This document shows, one piece after another, positions 22,301 through 47,982 of a stretch of DNA of 64,000 nucleotides. This DNA is from Camarhynchus parvulus (lineage: Eukaryota > Chordata > Aves > Passeriformes > Thraupidae). The first letter of the stretch is position 1. The number at the start of each line of letters is the position of its first letter. The translations under genes were made by a program, and so were the position numbers. The DNA lies in contig NC_044571.1 in NCBI RefSeq assembly GCF_901933205.1, positions 7,665,420 through 7,729,419 on the forward strand. Reading direction: 5' to 3'. Under the pieces are notes generated by a model. That model was not told where the DNA came from and did not search any database. It was given only the letters and a program-made list of their open reading frames with translations.

Positions 22301-23765
22301 TTCAGAGCAGAAGGCACTGTTCCACATTTTTATAATATGTAATACTGATAAGTGAGTGGGTCTCTTAAACCCAAGGCTAATACAAATATGAGCCAACAGT
22401 TACTTTTATATTAATTGAGAGTAATTTTTGAGAAATTTATGCATCCACCACTTTCCAACAGTGCAAAATTCTGTTTTCATGACACTGTGAGTTACTTTGT
22501 TATGCTTAACCTGTTTTCTTTTTAACTAATATTCCGTCATTTTGAGTAATTATAAGCTTGATACTGATGTGGTGAATCCTCAAGTGAAATTCAGCTTGCT
22601 AATGTATTTTAAATGCCAATTTTAGTACTTAGCCCATTCTTCTTGGCCTGATGTCATCTCCTCTATGTAAAAGGTGTGTCGTTATGTCTGTGTGCACCAA
22701 CATCTCTTACTCCAAATCCATAGACTTCCTTTTTTATGTGGAACTAAAAATTCCCATTATTTCAGTCCGTTTTTAATTTACTGGGCCCCGATACATCAAA
22801 GAATAGTAGCATTGTATTCCTGACATTTGTGGAATATTTAATTAACTTCATTAATATTGTCTTGAGATAAAGAGGATCAATTTCATATTTAACTTTCTGC
22901 ATTTCCTTCACTTCTTGTGTTGTGTGTAGTTCAAGTTTCTTTTTAACCATGAGGGCTACCTATTGTGTTTGGGATTTTTTCCTTATAAACCTTCAGATTC
23001 TTAGGTTTATTATTTCTCCTAGAGTTTGGGATCTGCTCTGAGAAATGACAAAAATAAGGAAATGCTGCAGCACCTGGGCTGCAAATCTTGAATAATGCTT
23101 CAGCTTTCTTAGTGCTGGGAGCTTAACTTTGGAGTGATACTTCAGTCTGCACTTCGTTTGCATTCAAAAACCCAAAGGCAATGTATGAAGAGCCCAATGA
23201 GCTCTGCCTCTGTCTCTGAATTCAGTCAGTCCTCTCTGCCTCCTTCTTCCAGTCCTTCAGGTACTTGGCTGGGGCCTGTTGTCTGTTCTAGATGCTGGTG
23301 ATGTCATTGCAGTGTATTTTTATTCTCAGAATATCCTTGCAGAAAATTTATGTGAATAGGGAGAAACAAAAATAGTTGTGAATTCCAGCATTAACACCTC
23401 CTGGTGCAGTGTGTGCTCCATGTCACAAAACCGGGGAGGAGCTGTGTTCTTCTTAGTTATTGTGCATTTAACTGATTTTATGGGTTCTCTGTCCCCCTGG
23501 AATGAGGTTTTTGGTCATTAACATTTTTTCTTCAGGGTGATGATCCAACCCTGACAAGGTACTTTGGCCAACAGGTTTGGGAATGAAGCCCGTTCAAGCC
23601 TAACCCAACTCTGTTAGTTCCTGTTCTTGGTTATTAGTCCATACTGAAAGGTGAGGGAAAGACAGGAGCAAAGGTTATTCTGTGGGGTGTAGCAAGGTGT
23701 TGTCCATGGAATAAATCTCTTTATGAAGCCCTTCTGTACTGAGGGAGTAATTTTTCCTGGTGCTT

Positions 23766-24142
23766 ATTGAATCATTTGGGTTGGAAAAAATCTTTAAGGT
23801 CATCAAGTCCAGCTGTAAACCCAACACTGCTAAGTGCACCCCTTCACCAGGCAGCCTGTTCCAGAGCTTGATAACACTTTTTGTGAAAAATTTCCCTAAT
23901 ATCTAATCTAAAACCTTTCCTAGCACAACTTAAGACTATTTGCTCCTGACCTATCCCTTGTTACTTGGGAGAGGAGATCAACCCCCAGCTTGCTCCTCCT
24001 TTGAGTGAGTTATAGTGAGTGATAAGGTCTCCTCTGAGCCTCCTTTTCTCCAGACTAAACACCCCAAGTTCTCTGCTTCCCTGTTTAGACTTATGTTCCA
24101 GACCGTTTATCTAAACTCCTTCCAGCACTTCAATGTCTTTTA
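23766..24142 (-). mobile_element. CR1 LINE fragment (3' end), inverted relative to CASK
   Basis: The + strand shows the reverse complement of the avian CR1 3' region: gaatcatttgggttgg, then tcatcaagtccagctgtaaa, caggcagcctgttccagagc, tcctaatat-type and cctccttttctccagac motifs, and finally ccagcacttcaatgtcttt. The CR1 3' end is therefore near 23766 and the element reads on the minus strand. It is 5'-truncated, as usual. Compared with the typical CR1 tail, the part between 'cactgctaagtgcacc' and 'ccaggcagcctg' is shortened, suggesting an internal deletion. It is diverged and has no open ORF2. Confidence 0.93.
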
Positions 24143-24860
24143 CATTTACTTTTAACTGATCAGCTGCATGCTGTCATCTCTAAAAAGTGCTTTGTCTTGG
24201 TTTTGTTAAGATCAGCTTCAATGATATCCAATGCAGTAAAAAAGAAGAAAAAAAGTGACTCTGTTGTTGAAATAACGGGATTTTTGTGTCCTTGAAGTCA
24301 CTAATATGGCAGAGTGCTTTGGGAAATACTGTTCTAAGCCCAAGTTTTTCCCAACATTACTACTGGTACATTCCAGTGTGAGAGTGTTTTGCTTTTTTTA
24401 AATGGGACCTTTGAATTTTTGTTTTCCAACTGCTGTGCTGGTTTTGTTGGTACTGCCATGTGCAAATCAGTACCTTTAACTCATCCTAGTTTGGCATATT
24501 TCATCTTTGCAAAAGATATTGAAACATTTGCAGTGTGAACAGAATAAAGTCTGGTTATGTCTGTGTACTGTCTGGCATGTCTTCAACATCTGCCACTTGT
24601 GGAGAACTGCAGCTTCTGCAGTCAATAACATTTTTATGATGAGTATTAATATGGGTTTGCCTTAAAATAGGAGACAAATTACTAGGTTAGAGTCCTACTT
24701 TGTAAGGAAATAAAATGCTGTCAGACACCAGTGTCTGGGTTCATCATACATGAATGAGGCATTTAGGGACACCTGAAATTAAATAGAAGAAAATAATGTC
24801 TGCTGTGATTTTGAGGAGTAGCATAACCATTCATTATCAGTACTTCTGTGAGACAACTTG

Positions 24861-24888
24861 AAATAAATAAATAAATAAATAAATAAAT
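24861..24888. repeat. Microsatellite (AAAT)7
   Basis: Seven uninterrupted AAAT units in an intron, about 720 bp beyond the CR1 fragment. Confidence 0.95.
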
Positions 24889-27800
24889 CTTTTCTTGGTA
24901 ACTGTGGAGCAAATCCAAAGGCATAATTCAAAATTCAGTTGTGGGGGAAGAAATGCACACACCTGGAGTTTTATTTTGTACAAATATAGTCCTTTCCTTG
25001 GCTCTTTTGCCTCTGAAGTGTTATGGCTTTGATTTTACAGAGTAAGTGCATAGCACTTGATAATCTCTGCTAAAAAGGAATATGTTCCACAACAGAGCCA
25101 AAATTTGTTTGCAGGTCATGTACACTGAGGGTAGAAACTTCAACCTTTGCGAAGAAATAGAATATACAAATCAGATATTACTGGATATCTGTGGGGTCTG
25201 AACCAATGTAAGCAGAAATGTGTCCTTGAATCTGTTTGTCACTGTATCAGTGTGTGGAGCTGCAGGGATTTGTGTAGTCTTTGTTTCAGACTGAACTCTG
25301 TGATTTCCCCACAGTTCATGACTGCCTGCAGTTTTGCTACAGCATTATAACCTTTTGAGAGAATTTAAACTTGGATACATTTTCACTTTTTGATGTTTTG
25401 ATCAAAAGATATACAACAGATATGCCAACAGTTAGCTACATAACAGGATAAAAAACCTTTTCAGTGTTCTTTACCTGAACCTTCTGGTTCCCCTCGTGTC
25501 TCCAAGCATACAAAATTTGTCAGTGGAAGATATACTTGATAAAATATTGACTGGTAATGTCTAATGCCACAGGGCATCTCTCCCTGCTGCTGGCACAGGT
25601 GAAGGGCTGTGTGCTTTTCCTTACAGTTTTTGTGTCATCAGATTGCCACTGACAGACCCTGGGAAGGCAGTGAAGAGGATTTCTTTCTGGAATCCTTTTT
25701 GCCCTTTGGATCACTACAATGGCAATACATGCACAGTCTTTGGCTGTGGCTGGGACTGTGTTTTCCATCTCAAAGGAGCCTACAATCATTTCAGGGTTCC
25801 ACTTTTACTAAAGGGAACTGTATCTCTCACCTGTCATTTATGTTCATCCTCAGTAAAATAAACCTTCATCATTTGTCTTTTACTAAGATGCTGTTCTGGC
25901 AACTCTGCCTGTCTGACAGGCAGTTTGTTGTCTGTACAACACACCAGAGGGTCAAGAATTTTATTCTATCAGTTCTTGAAGTAGATAAGTTCATGTATCT
26001 CCTTCTCCCATAGCAAGGCACTGACCCCTAAGAAGCAAGTATTATCTTTTGTGCCTCAGAAATGTGGTCATTAACAACCTGTTAATACATATTAAACATT
26101 CTCCAGTTGGCATTTAGCTTCAGTGGTGTGCCAGGATTTCCGGGTTTGTGCAGTGAAGTTTGTCATTCTCACTCCCTACAATACACTTGTTTGCCAGTCA
26201 CACAGTGGGAACTGAACTAATGCTCAAAAAAAATGGTTCTGCCCAGTTGAGTTTCTCTCCTCTGTTCTTACCTCCAAAAAGTTACATTTTGGTTTATAAC
26301 AAAACAAGTGAAGAAGCCCAGATGAGGAATGATCAAAAAAAAATAAGGCAGCTTTGAGTAAAAGCTGAAATTGCATAGGGCTGACTGAGTTTAGCTGGCA
26401 TCATTTTCTCCTATGTGTAGTAGGTAAAGATGTAAGAAAATCTGATTTTATGTTTATTTCTGATACAGGTAGCACCAAGTGTAACTCTGTTCTAAAAGAC
26501 ACATTATGAGTATGTAGGAATATAGATGACTTCTGAAAACAAGATACAGTTGTCCTGCTTTTTGCAGATAAAAGTTCCTCTAAAAATTTGAGTTTTTATT
26601 TCTGCTCTGTCATGTAAATGATCAAACTTAAAATTGAAATTCAGGGTGCAGTTGCTACTGCAACATTTTTTACTGGAAAAGTTATTCATGTGTTGCTTGA
26701 ATGCGAATATGCACAGAGGAATTGAGTATTTCAAATCTGCATGACCCTTGTCAGGGTTACTGAAAGTCTGAGTGCTTCCAGTAACAAGCTGCAGTGTTGG
26801 CAGCTGCCAGTTCTGGGGCATGACAGAAACAAACACTTGTTCAGACAGAATTCATGTTCTGCTTCAGACTGGCTTCTGTGAACACTCTGTCAGGGAATCT
26901 TGAGTTTAGCTGATAAACTGCTTCCTGAACCCTTTTGCTGAATTCGTTTTGTTTGCATTGTGCAGCATTTCACTGGGTGAGGAACTGGCATGCAGATGTT
27001 GATTATGCTCCTCTTCTACAGTGAGTGTATAGCAGAAAAAGATTTGAAGCTGTAGAGGGCTGTAGCCAAAATGCTCTAACAGGCACAAGTAGAGTCTGAA
27101 AGATGCTTTGGACTTTAGTACGGGATGGAACTGTAACATGTTCTGGGATAATTCTGTAGAATTATGCTGGGAAGCAAATGTTAGGTCTCTGATGCTGAAA
27201 TGGTAAAAATTAACTTCATGCACAGTCCTTAACAGTGGAGAACAGCAGGTTGGAAAGAGTAAACTGTCTTTAAACAAAGATAAGGCCTCTGCTGTGACCT
27301 TGCTACTCTGTGTTTTCCAGTAGGAGTTATTAGCTTCAGGGATGTGTTTCCTTGAGTGCTTAGAATCCCAGGAAAAGAGGCACCCATGGGAACATTATAA
27401 TATTTTGCATGGAAAAGGAGATGTGAAACAGAACTAGCAGAAGAAAGAATGATGTGATCTAGCATAAATCTAATTGGCCCTTTAATTTTAGCCATTCTTT
27501 GATGCTTCTACTTGTGAGTATTATTTATTCAGTGGACATGAATTTCCTTCAGTCTCTGAGCACATAAAACCTCTGGGGCGGATGGAGAACCAGGACAGGG
27601 AGCTGTGGGAGGTAACAGAGCAAAAACTCTCTTTGTTAGTAAATGCTGCTGTGCAAGGGGCAGCACCTCCAGATGAGAATTTTTCAGCTTGTCCCAAAAC
27701 CTAAAAGCGATTAAAAACAACCCTCTAATATCACTGTGTTGCCTGTGGTTAAACTGTTCAGAAAGTGAAATATATAAGGACGTACTGTAATGATTATTTT

Positions 27801-30799
27801 TAGATGTTTCAATGTGGGAGTTTAATATTTGAGGTTGGCAGCCAAGTATCTGGTCTGAATTGCAACTGGATCCCCACAAAATGTGTGTTTGTATTGAATG
27901 ATCAGGAGGCTTCATGCTCTAGCAGTTCAGTAGCTCTTGTTTTAAGAAGTTTCTCACTTGCTTCACAGGAACTTTGAGGTCTGGGTAGCTAAAATACTTA
28001 CTGATTTCACTGTGATCTGATCTTTATTACATTCAGGATCAGACTAGGTGGTGAAGCTGCATTTCTGCTGCTTGTGAAATATCTAAATTTTTCAGTGTGA
28101 CATTGAATGGGGGTTGCATTGGAACAGTATTCTGACTCCTCTTACAGGAAATTGTTAAAAAGGAATTTCTGCACATCTGAAAAACTAGTCAGAAGAGCAG
28201 AGTTGGTTGTTTTGTCTCCACTGCCTGATTGTGGATTAGGCTTTGGGCTGTCTGCTTTAAATATCAGAAGAGAGGAGCTCCCTTTGTACAGGCAGAAGAC
28301 AAAAAGTCTTGACACTGCAAAAGCTGGTGAACTGATAGCAACTCAACTTGTGGGTATTCTCTTCATAGCTTTTGTGTTCTAGCATGCAAAATTTAAATCA
28401 GAACTTGCTTTGATAAGCAGTACTATACTGTTTATTAGCTATAATGTCAATGTATGCTTGTTATATCAAGTTTGTTAATACTTCAGTTGGGATTGTTAAT
28501 CTTGTCAAGAGCAAGCTCTCAATTTCAATTTTCTTTCTAGGAAATGCAGAATAATTGATGCTGAGGAGTGAGATTGACATAAAAAGTATTCGAAAGTCTG
28601 GACATGCTAAAAGTTACATATACTGTGTCATTTTACCTTTTTTTAAATTATTATAAAATTTTAATTGGTGTGTTTATGCTTATTGCTGAGTGAAATTGTT
28701 GGAGGTTGGGTACCTGGGCTGAGGGGGCAGAGTTATTTGCTGGAGAATAGAGTCTCTCAGCAAAAAGAAAGCCATGATTAGGGCACACATTTTGTCCTGC
28801 TGTAAGTCTGTTGTTAGTGCATAGAAAAGCTTTCTGCAGAGGACAGTGAAGAATGAGCCAGTTCATTCTTCTCTACAAGAAACCACCTTTGGTGTGGTCC
28901 CTGTAGAATTTAGATTTTCAGGGTTGCTGAAAGGAGGCGGTATTGTGAAGAGGATGGGTTTCTGTGATGAATATATTGTAGCTAACCGCACAAAGTAGTA
29001 TGTTCTCTACCACAGGGAGCATACAGAGCCTGGCTGAAATGTAATTAATGTTTACTTCAATCTATGATGTGTGCAGATGTTACTCAAAATTTTCTTATAC
29101 ACTTTTTGAAAACACTCATGTAAATGTGTGTTAGGTTCTTACATCCAAGGGAGCAAATGTTCTTTTTAATGCCTGAATGAAACCTTTACATTCAAACGCT
29201 TTCACAAATTAATTGTGCAAGCAGTAAATTCCTTAATTCTAAATTGTTTTTGCTACAACTAGTATTTAAGTGGAAAAATATTGAAAAGTATTGCAAAACC
29301 AGTCTTTTTTCAAAGATTGCAAGGGAAGTGGGACTGCTTCACCAGTTCTGGTGCATTAGTGCACATTATAAGCTTTGCTCCTCTTGCCTCTTGTAAAACA
29401 TCTCCTTGAAGTAACTTAGAGTATGCCATTTCAAAATGAAGAGATCTCCTCCTGCTAGTGAATCTACCAAATTCACATCCATTCTCTGGGTGAGGCAGTG
29501 TTCTAGCTCCACAATTAATAGATCCCTTGCCTTGGGTAATACATGATCCTTAAAGCTTAATGCAAATATGAAGGTTTTTCTTTCAAGTGCTGTCAGAGTT
29601 CCTTCTGATAGTTTGATGCCTTCAAAGCAAACCTCAGTAAGCAGAAATCCTGGAAGATGAAATTTAGGTGCTATGCCTCAGCATGAAGGCACTGTGGAAA
29701 AATAAATGCACTCTTGTTTAGTCTGAACTTTGCCTTGATTTTTTTCTAAACATTATTTGAAGAACTCTGCTCCCTAATTTTCTTTTTGCCTCCTTCCTAA
29801 TCTCAGAAGATAACTCTCCCATGTTAGTGGGGGAAAAATTATTTCTGTAAAATGCTGGTTGTTTTGGGTCACAGTAACAAGGGAAATCAGCAACTTAGAG
29901 ACTTAGCTTCTCAACCATTGCTAGAAGTAACTAATAAAAATATTTTCAAGGTAACTTTTCTATAATTTCATTGCTCTTAAAAAGGAAAAAGACATTCAGT
30001 AATATTCATGGTGGGTATTGTGCATTTTGTGCTGTGCTTTGGTCAGGACACAGTGCTCAGTGCAGTTTCTTAACAGGCATAGGGTGGTACTTTGTAATTT
30101 GCAGTTGCTGGACTTTGGGTAGATTTTGTTAATTTATTTAAGAAAAGGTAAAACAAATAATTGTGTGCACAAATAAAATATCTCCTGAACTACAAGCTGG
30201 GAGAAAGCTTTTATCACAAAACTTTCAAGGCTGCTTAAACTGTGGAGTTTAGTGGTGTTTTGGCAGCACAAGCTGAAGTTGTTGCATTGGAAGAAACTGA
30301 TTTAGCTCGATTTTTCTACTTTTCTTTCCCCAAGAGAGTGGTGTAACTGTCCTGCAGGGAATGTTTTTTTGGAAGTGACACTGTTTGCTGGTTTTGTGCT
30401 TATTTGTGTATGGGCTTGAGATGTTCAACATGTTTGTTAAATTGTTAACCCAGGGAAGTGATGGTGGTGTTGGGTTGCATTTATGGCAGTTTATGTATCT
30501 AAAACTGAGTGGTATTTCATGTTGTGTGAGAAAGAGAAGAGGGCAGTTCCGTGTCCTGGCAGGATTCCCTTTTTCAAACATCCAAGGCCATTCTGAACCA
30601 AACAGTGGAGCTGAGAACTTCCAGAGGAAGCTCCTGAGCACTCCTTGCTGAGCAGCCTAAATGGTGATTTCTTGTCACCTCATCCTTGGTAGTGTCAGGG
30701 TTTGCTGAAGATTTTAGAATCACTTTTATATTTTGAATGCTTTTTTGTATTCAGTATTTTGAATTTCAGTTAAATTTTGAGTGTTTCCAAAGTTGAGAG

Positions 30800-30880
30800 A
30801 TTCCCCAGCTTCCCTGGGCAACTTGTTGCAGTGTTTCACCACCCTTGTTGTGATAAAAATTTCTCTAATTCCCTAAAAAT
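30800..30880 (-). mobile_element. Short diverged CR1 fragment
   Basis: cttccctgggcaacttgttg, cagtgtttcaccaccc and aatttctctaattccctaa follow, in order, the CR1 inverse-strand pattern 'CCCTGGGCAGCCTGTTCCAGTG..CACC..TTTCTTCCTAAT'. The orientation is the same as the larger fragment at 23766. Both ends are eroded. Confidence 0.75.
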
Positions 30881-31807
30881 GTTATTTGTGCTTTTTTTTC
30901 TGTCTTATATATCAAAGAAATAGTCTAACATAATTAGAAAATAATTACAGACATGACCATCTTTATATCACTTGAAATGTAAACCAAAGGGTTTTATTTG
31001 AAAATGCTGCTTATCACAGTACCTGTTTATTCTTAAGTATATATTTTTTCTTTTAAAACATGCACAGTCTGTTAGGTTTGTATGAGGAAGACCCTGTAAT
31101 GTCTTATCTCTAATTTGAAACATGAAGATCTTTATTCTGTTATGCTTTACATAGTTGAATGGTTCTTAAAAGGGTTTTTTTAAAAAAATAATTAATGCGG
31201 AAGGTTTGCATGTTAATTATTAATTAATTGCAGTAGCCTGTTTAAATACAATGACATTCTTCTGTCTAACAGAAAATCCTAGTAAAATAAGGTTACCCTT
31301 TTTTATGAGTACTCATTCTTGGAAAGTTTGTTTTTCTGTTCTCAGAGTATTTGGCTTTTGTAACATTCTGCCTTCAAGAGCATTTTCCCATATTCCAAGG
31401 TTTATTTAAATTACTGCTCAGAATATTTGATTTATTGAGAAAAGTGAGATATGCAGATTAGCTTGATTTTATTGCAGAATGTTCAGTTTATAGCATTTAT
31501 TCAAGATTCATAGGGTCACTTCTAGTAGAAGAATATAGTTTCTGTAAATCTGTGGCAAAAGCATGGGAGGTTTGCAGAAGCCCTTAACCTCTTGAACTTT
31601 CCCATGTCATCCTATGAACTCTGAATCTATGGCACTGCTCAAATCAGGAAATGTTTAAAAATGAAAAGTCAAAACCCTAGGCTGCTAGATTTTGTATACA
31701 GAACATCTGGGGGTTTTGCAGTTTAACAATTATCCTAATCCTGGTAACATAAGCAGGCTATTGTAAACACTCATTAATTTATATAAAGTAGCATATTATT
31801 TCAATAG

Positions 31808-39850
<8,043 letters not shown>

Positions 39851-39936
39851 GTACGCTACATGTAGGAGATGAAATCAGAGAAATAAACGGAATCAGTGTG
39901 GCAAATCAAACTGTAGAACAGCTACAAAAAATGCTT
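39851..39936 (+). CDS. CASK: CASK exon: PDZ domain core (residues ~528-556)
   Basis: 86 nt: GT completing a glycine codon, then 28 codons, [19 protein letters not shown] and then TVEQLQKML. The [12 protein letters not shown] motif is the highly conserved PDZ core, and [10 protein letters not shown] is the second alpha helix, which lines the ligand groove. The donor is ctt|gtaagt. Confidence 0.98.
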
Positions 39937-46501
<6,565 letters not shown>

Positions 46502-46570
46502 AGAGATTCCCCCTCTACATCCAGACAGTCCCCCGCTAATGGTCATAGCAGCACTAACAATTCTGTTTCG
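46502..46570 (+). CDS. CASK: CASK cassette exon, 23 codons (residues ~580-602), PDZ-SH3 linker
   Basis: 69 nt, phase 0 at both ends: [17 protein letters not shown] and then TNNSVS. It is a serine/threonine/asparagine-rich disordered linker with SP and TP-like contexts, plausible phosphorylation sites. Known mammalian CASK isoforms lack exactly residues 580-602, so this is the equivalent optional exon. The acceptor is tcttatttcag and the donor is tcg|gtaaga. Confidence 0.96.
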
Positions 46571-47946
46571 GTAAGATTTCCAGTTCCACACAGAGAAAGT
46601 GTGAAAGTTTTGTTGGTGCTCATCTGCCATTACTGTTATACTTATCGTGTGGTCAGTGGAAAATTTTGTCCTGCTGAGAGAACCCAGGTTATTGCATATG
46701 TAACTCCCCCATTTTTTTTTTTTTTTCTTTTTTTTTAAGGGCTTTTTCCAACATGTTCTTCTCATTAAAAGCCATACAGTGAATTAAATGGTAATAACTG
46801 TACTGTGACACTTCAGTCATCCTTAAATCATTGTCAGCACTTTCCTCAAAACTGAGCAGAGGTTTAAAGTGGAAGCTTTTATTTCCATCCTGAACTTTGG
46901 AAGCAGAGTTTGAAGGAAGGGAGTAACTGTGCAGTTGGTATCCCAAGACATTTTAGATCCTTTTTTTTTTTTAAGTTTTGTGTTTGAGAGCCCTCTGGAA
47001 CGTGTACTGGTTTCCGCTATCTGAGTTAAGGAATTGGTGTGCTCTCTGCTGTCGTGGTACGTGCACATACTGTGTGAAACATGAGCCTTGCCTGGATATG
47101 GAAAGCAAAAGGAAGTGGCTTTAAACTGCACTACAAACCAAGCTATTACCATCACATCTTTAACACAAAGTACTTCTGTTTTGTATGTATTCAGGTAGAA
47201 AGGTGCTGTCAATCTCCCGTTCTTCCTAAAGTACATTGGTGTTAAAATTCGTCTTGTTTCTCATTTGTTGTTGTTTGGACCAATGTAGTAACTGCATACA
47301 AGTTTCTTCAGTGAGTGCTGTCAATATCATGAGTTCATGGGACTAGCTAAAAACAAACCAAAAAAAAAACCCAAAACCAAGTAACTGTTTCTTTAACTAT
47401 TGATAAAAATTAGACATTATTTGCCACAAGGTAAAGCGCTTATTAATTAGTAGAATGAAAAATAATTGTGTGAATGAAAAATTTAGGACATTTTTGTGAA
47501 TTAAATTTATAACATGAAAGTAGTTATAATCTTAATTCTCAGCACAACTGATCACATTTATACATTTTTAATCATAGGTTTTTTAACATTTATAATAGCC
47601 TCTCTCTTTTGAAAGCAAAACTTGATATTTAAATGGAAAAGGCATTCACATAAAGAGCCTCTTTCACTTGGTGGTGCTTTTGTGTTGAAGATGCTGAATT
47701 ATTTATTAAAAAGCACATTCTCTATCTGCTTAAACTTTTTACCTGCTTTCTTCAGCTTGCTGCTAAACAGCCTGGGTTTGATTTTTCTTTAAGAAAAAAG
47801 TTATTTCTAAACATGGGTCAATGCTTTATACTTTTGTCTAACTTACCATTTTACTGTAATGTAGTATGAATCACTAACAAACAGTGTTATGTACCCTTAA
47901 AAAGTAAAATGAAAATTTCTTCTCCTGGGTTGACTTTATTCTGCAG
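46571..47946 (+). other. CASK: CASK intron between the two cassette exons
   Basis: 1376 nt. A T15-C-T9 run lies at 46712-46736, and a pyrimidine-tract/AG resembling an acceptor (tttcttcag) lies about 190 nt before the next exon. The reading frame at 46823-47236 on the minus strand (137 codons) has no supporting features. Confidence 0.88.
46712..46736. repeat. T-rich run (T15 C T9)
   Basis: A nearly pure T tract 142 nt after the 23-codon cassette exon. Intronic U-tracts can recruit TIA1, PTB or HuR-type proteins, but nothing here shows that it does. Confidence 0.85.
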
Positions 47947-47982
47947 GACTTGCCATCGACAACACAACCAAAAGGACGACAG
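47947..47982 (+). CDS. CASK: CASK cassette exon, 12 codons (residues ~603-614)
   Basis: 36 nt, phase 0: DLPSTTQPKGRQ, immediately before the SH3 domain. This 12-residue unit is optional in known mammalian CASK isoforms (603-614), alone or with the preceding 23-residue exon. The acceptor is ttctgcag and the donor is cag|gtgaat, weaker than most in this gene, which fits regulated use. Too short for an ORF-based finder. Confidence 0.95.

Noticed and set aside
25609..26013. 134-codon + frame and an overlapping minus frame
   Set aside because: No homology recognised, low-complexity hydrophobic composition, no gene context.
46823..47236. 137-codon open frame on the minus strand between the two cassette exons
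   Set aside because: Includes a Lys run from the poly-T tract and no recognisable protein features; antisense chance frame.
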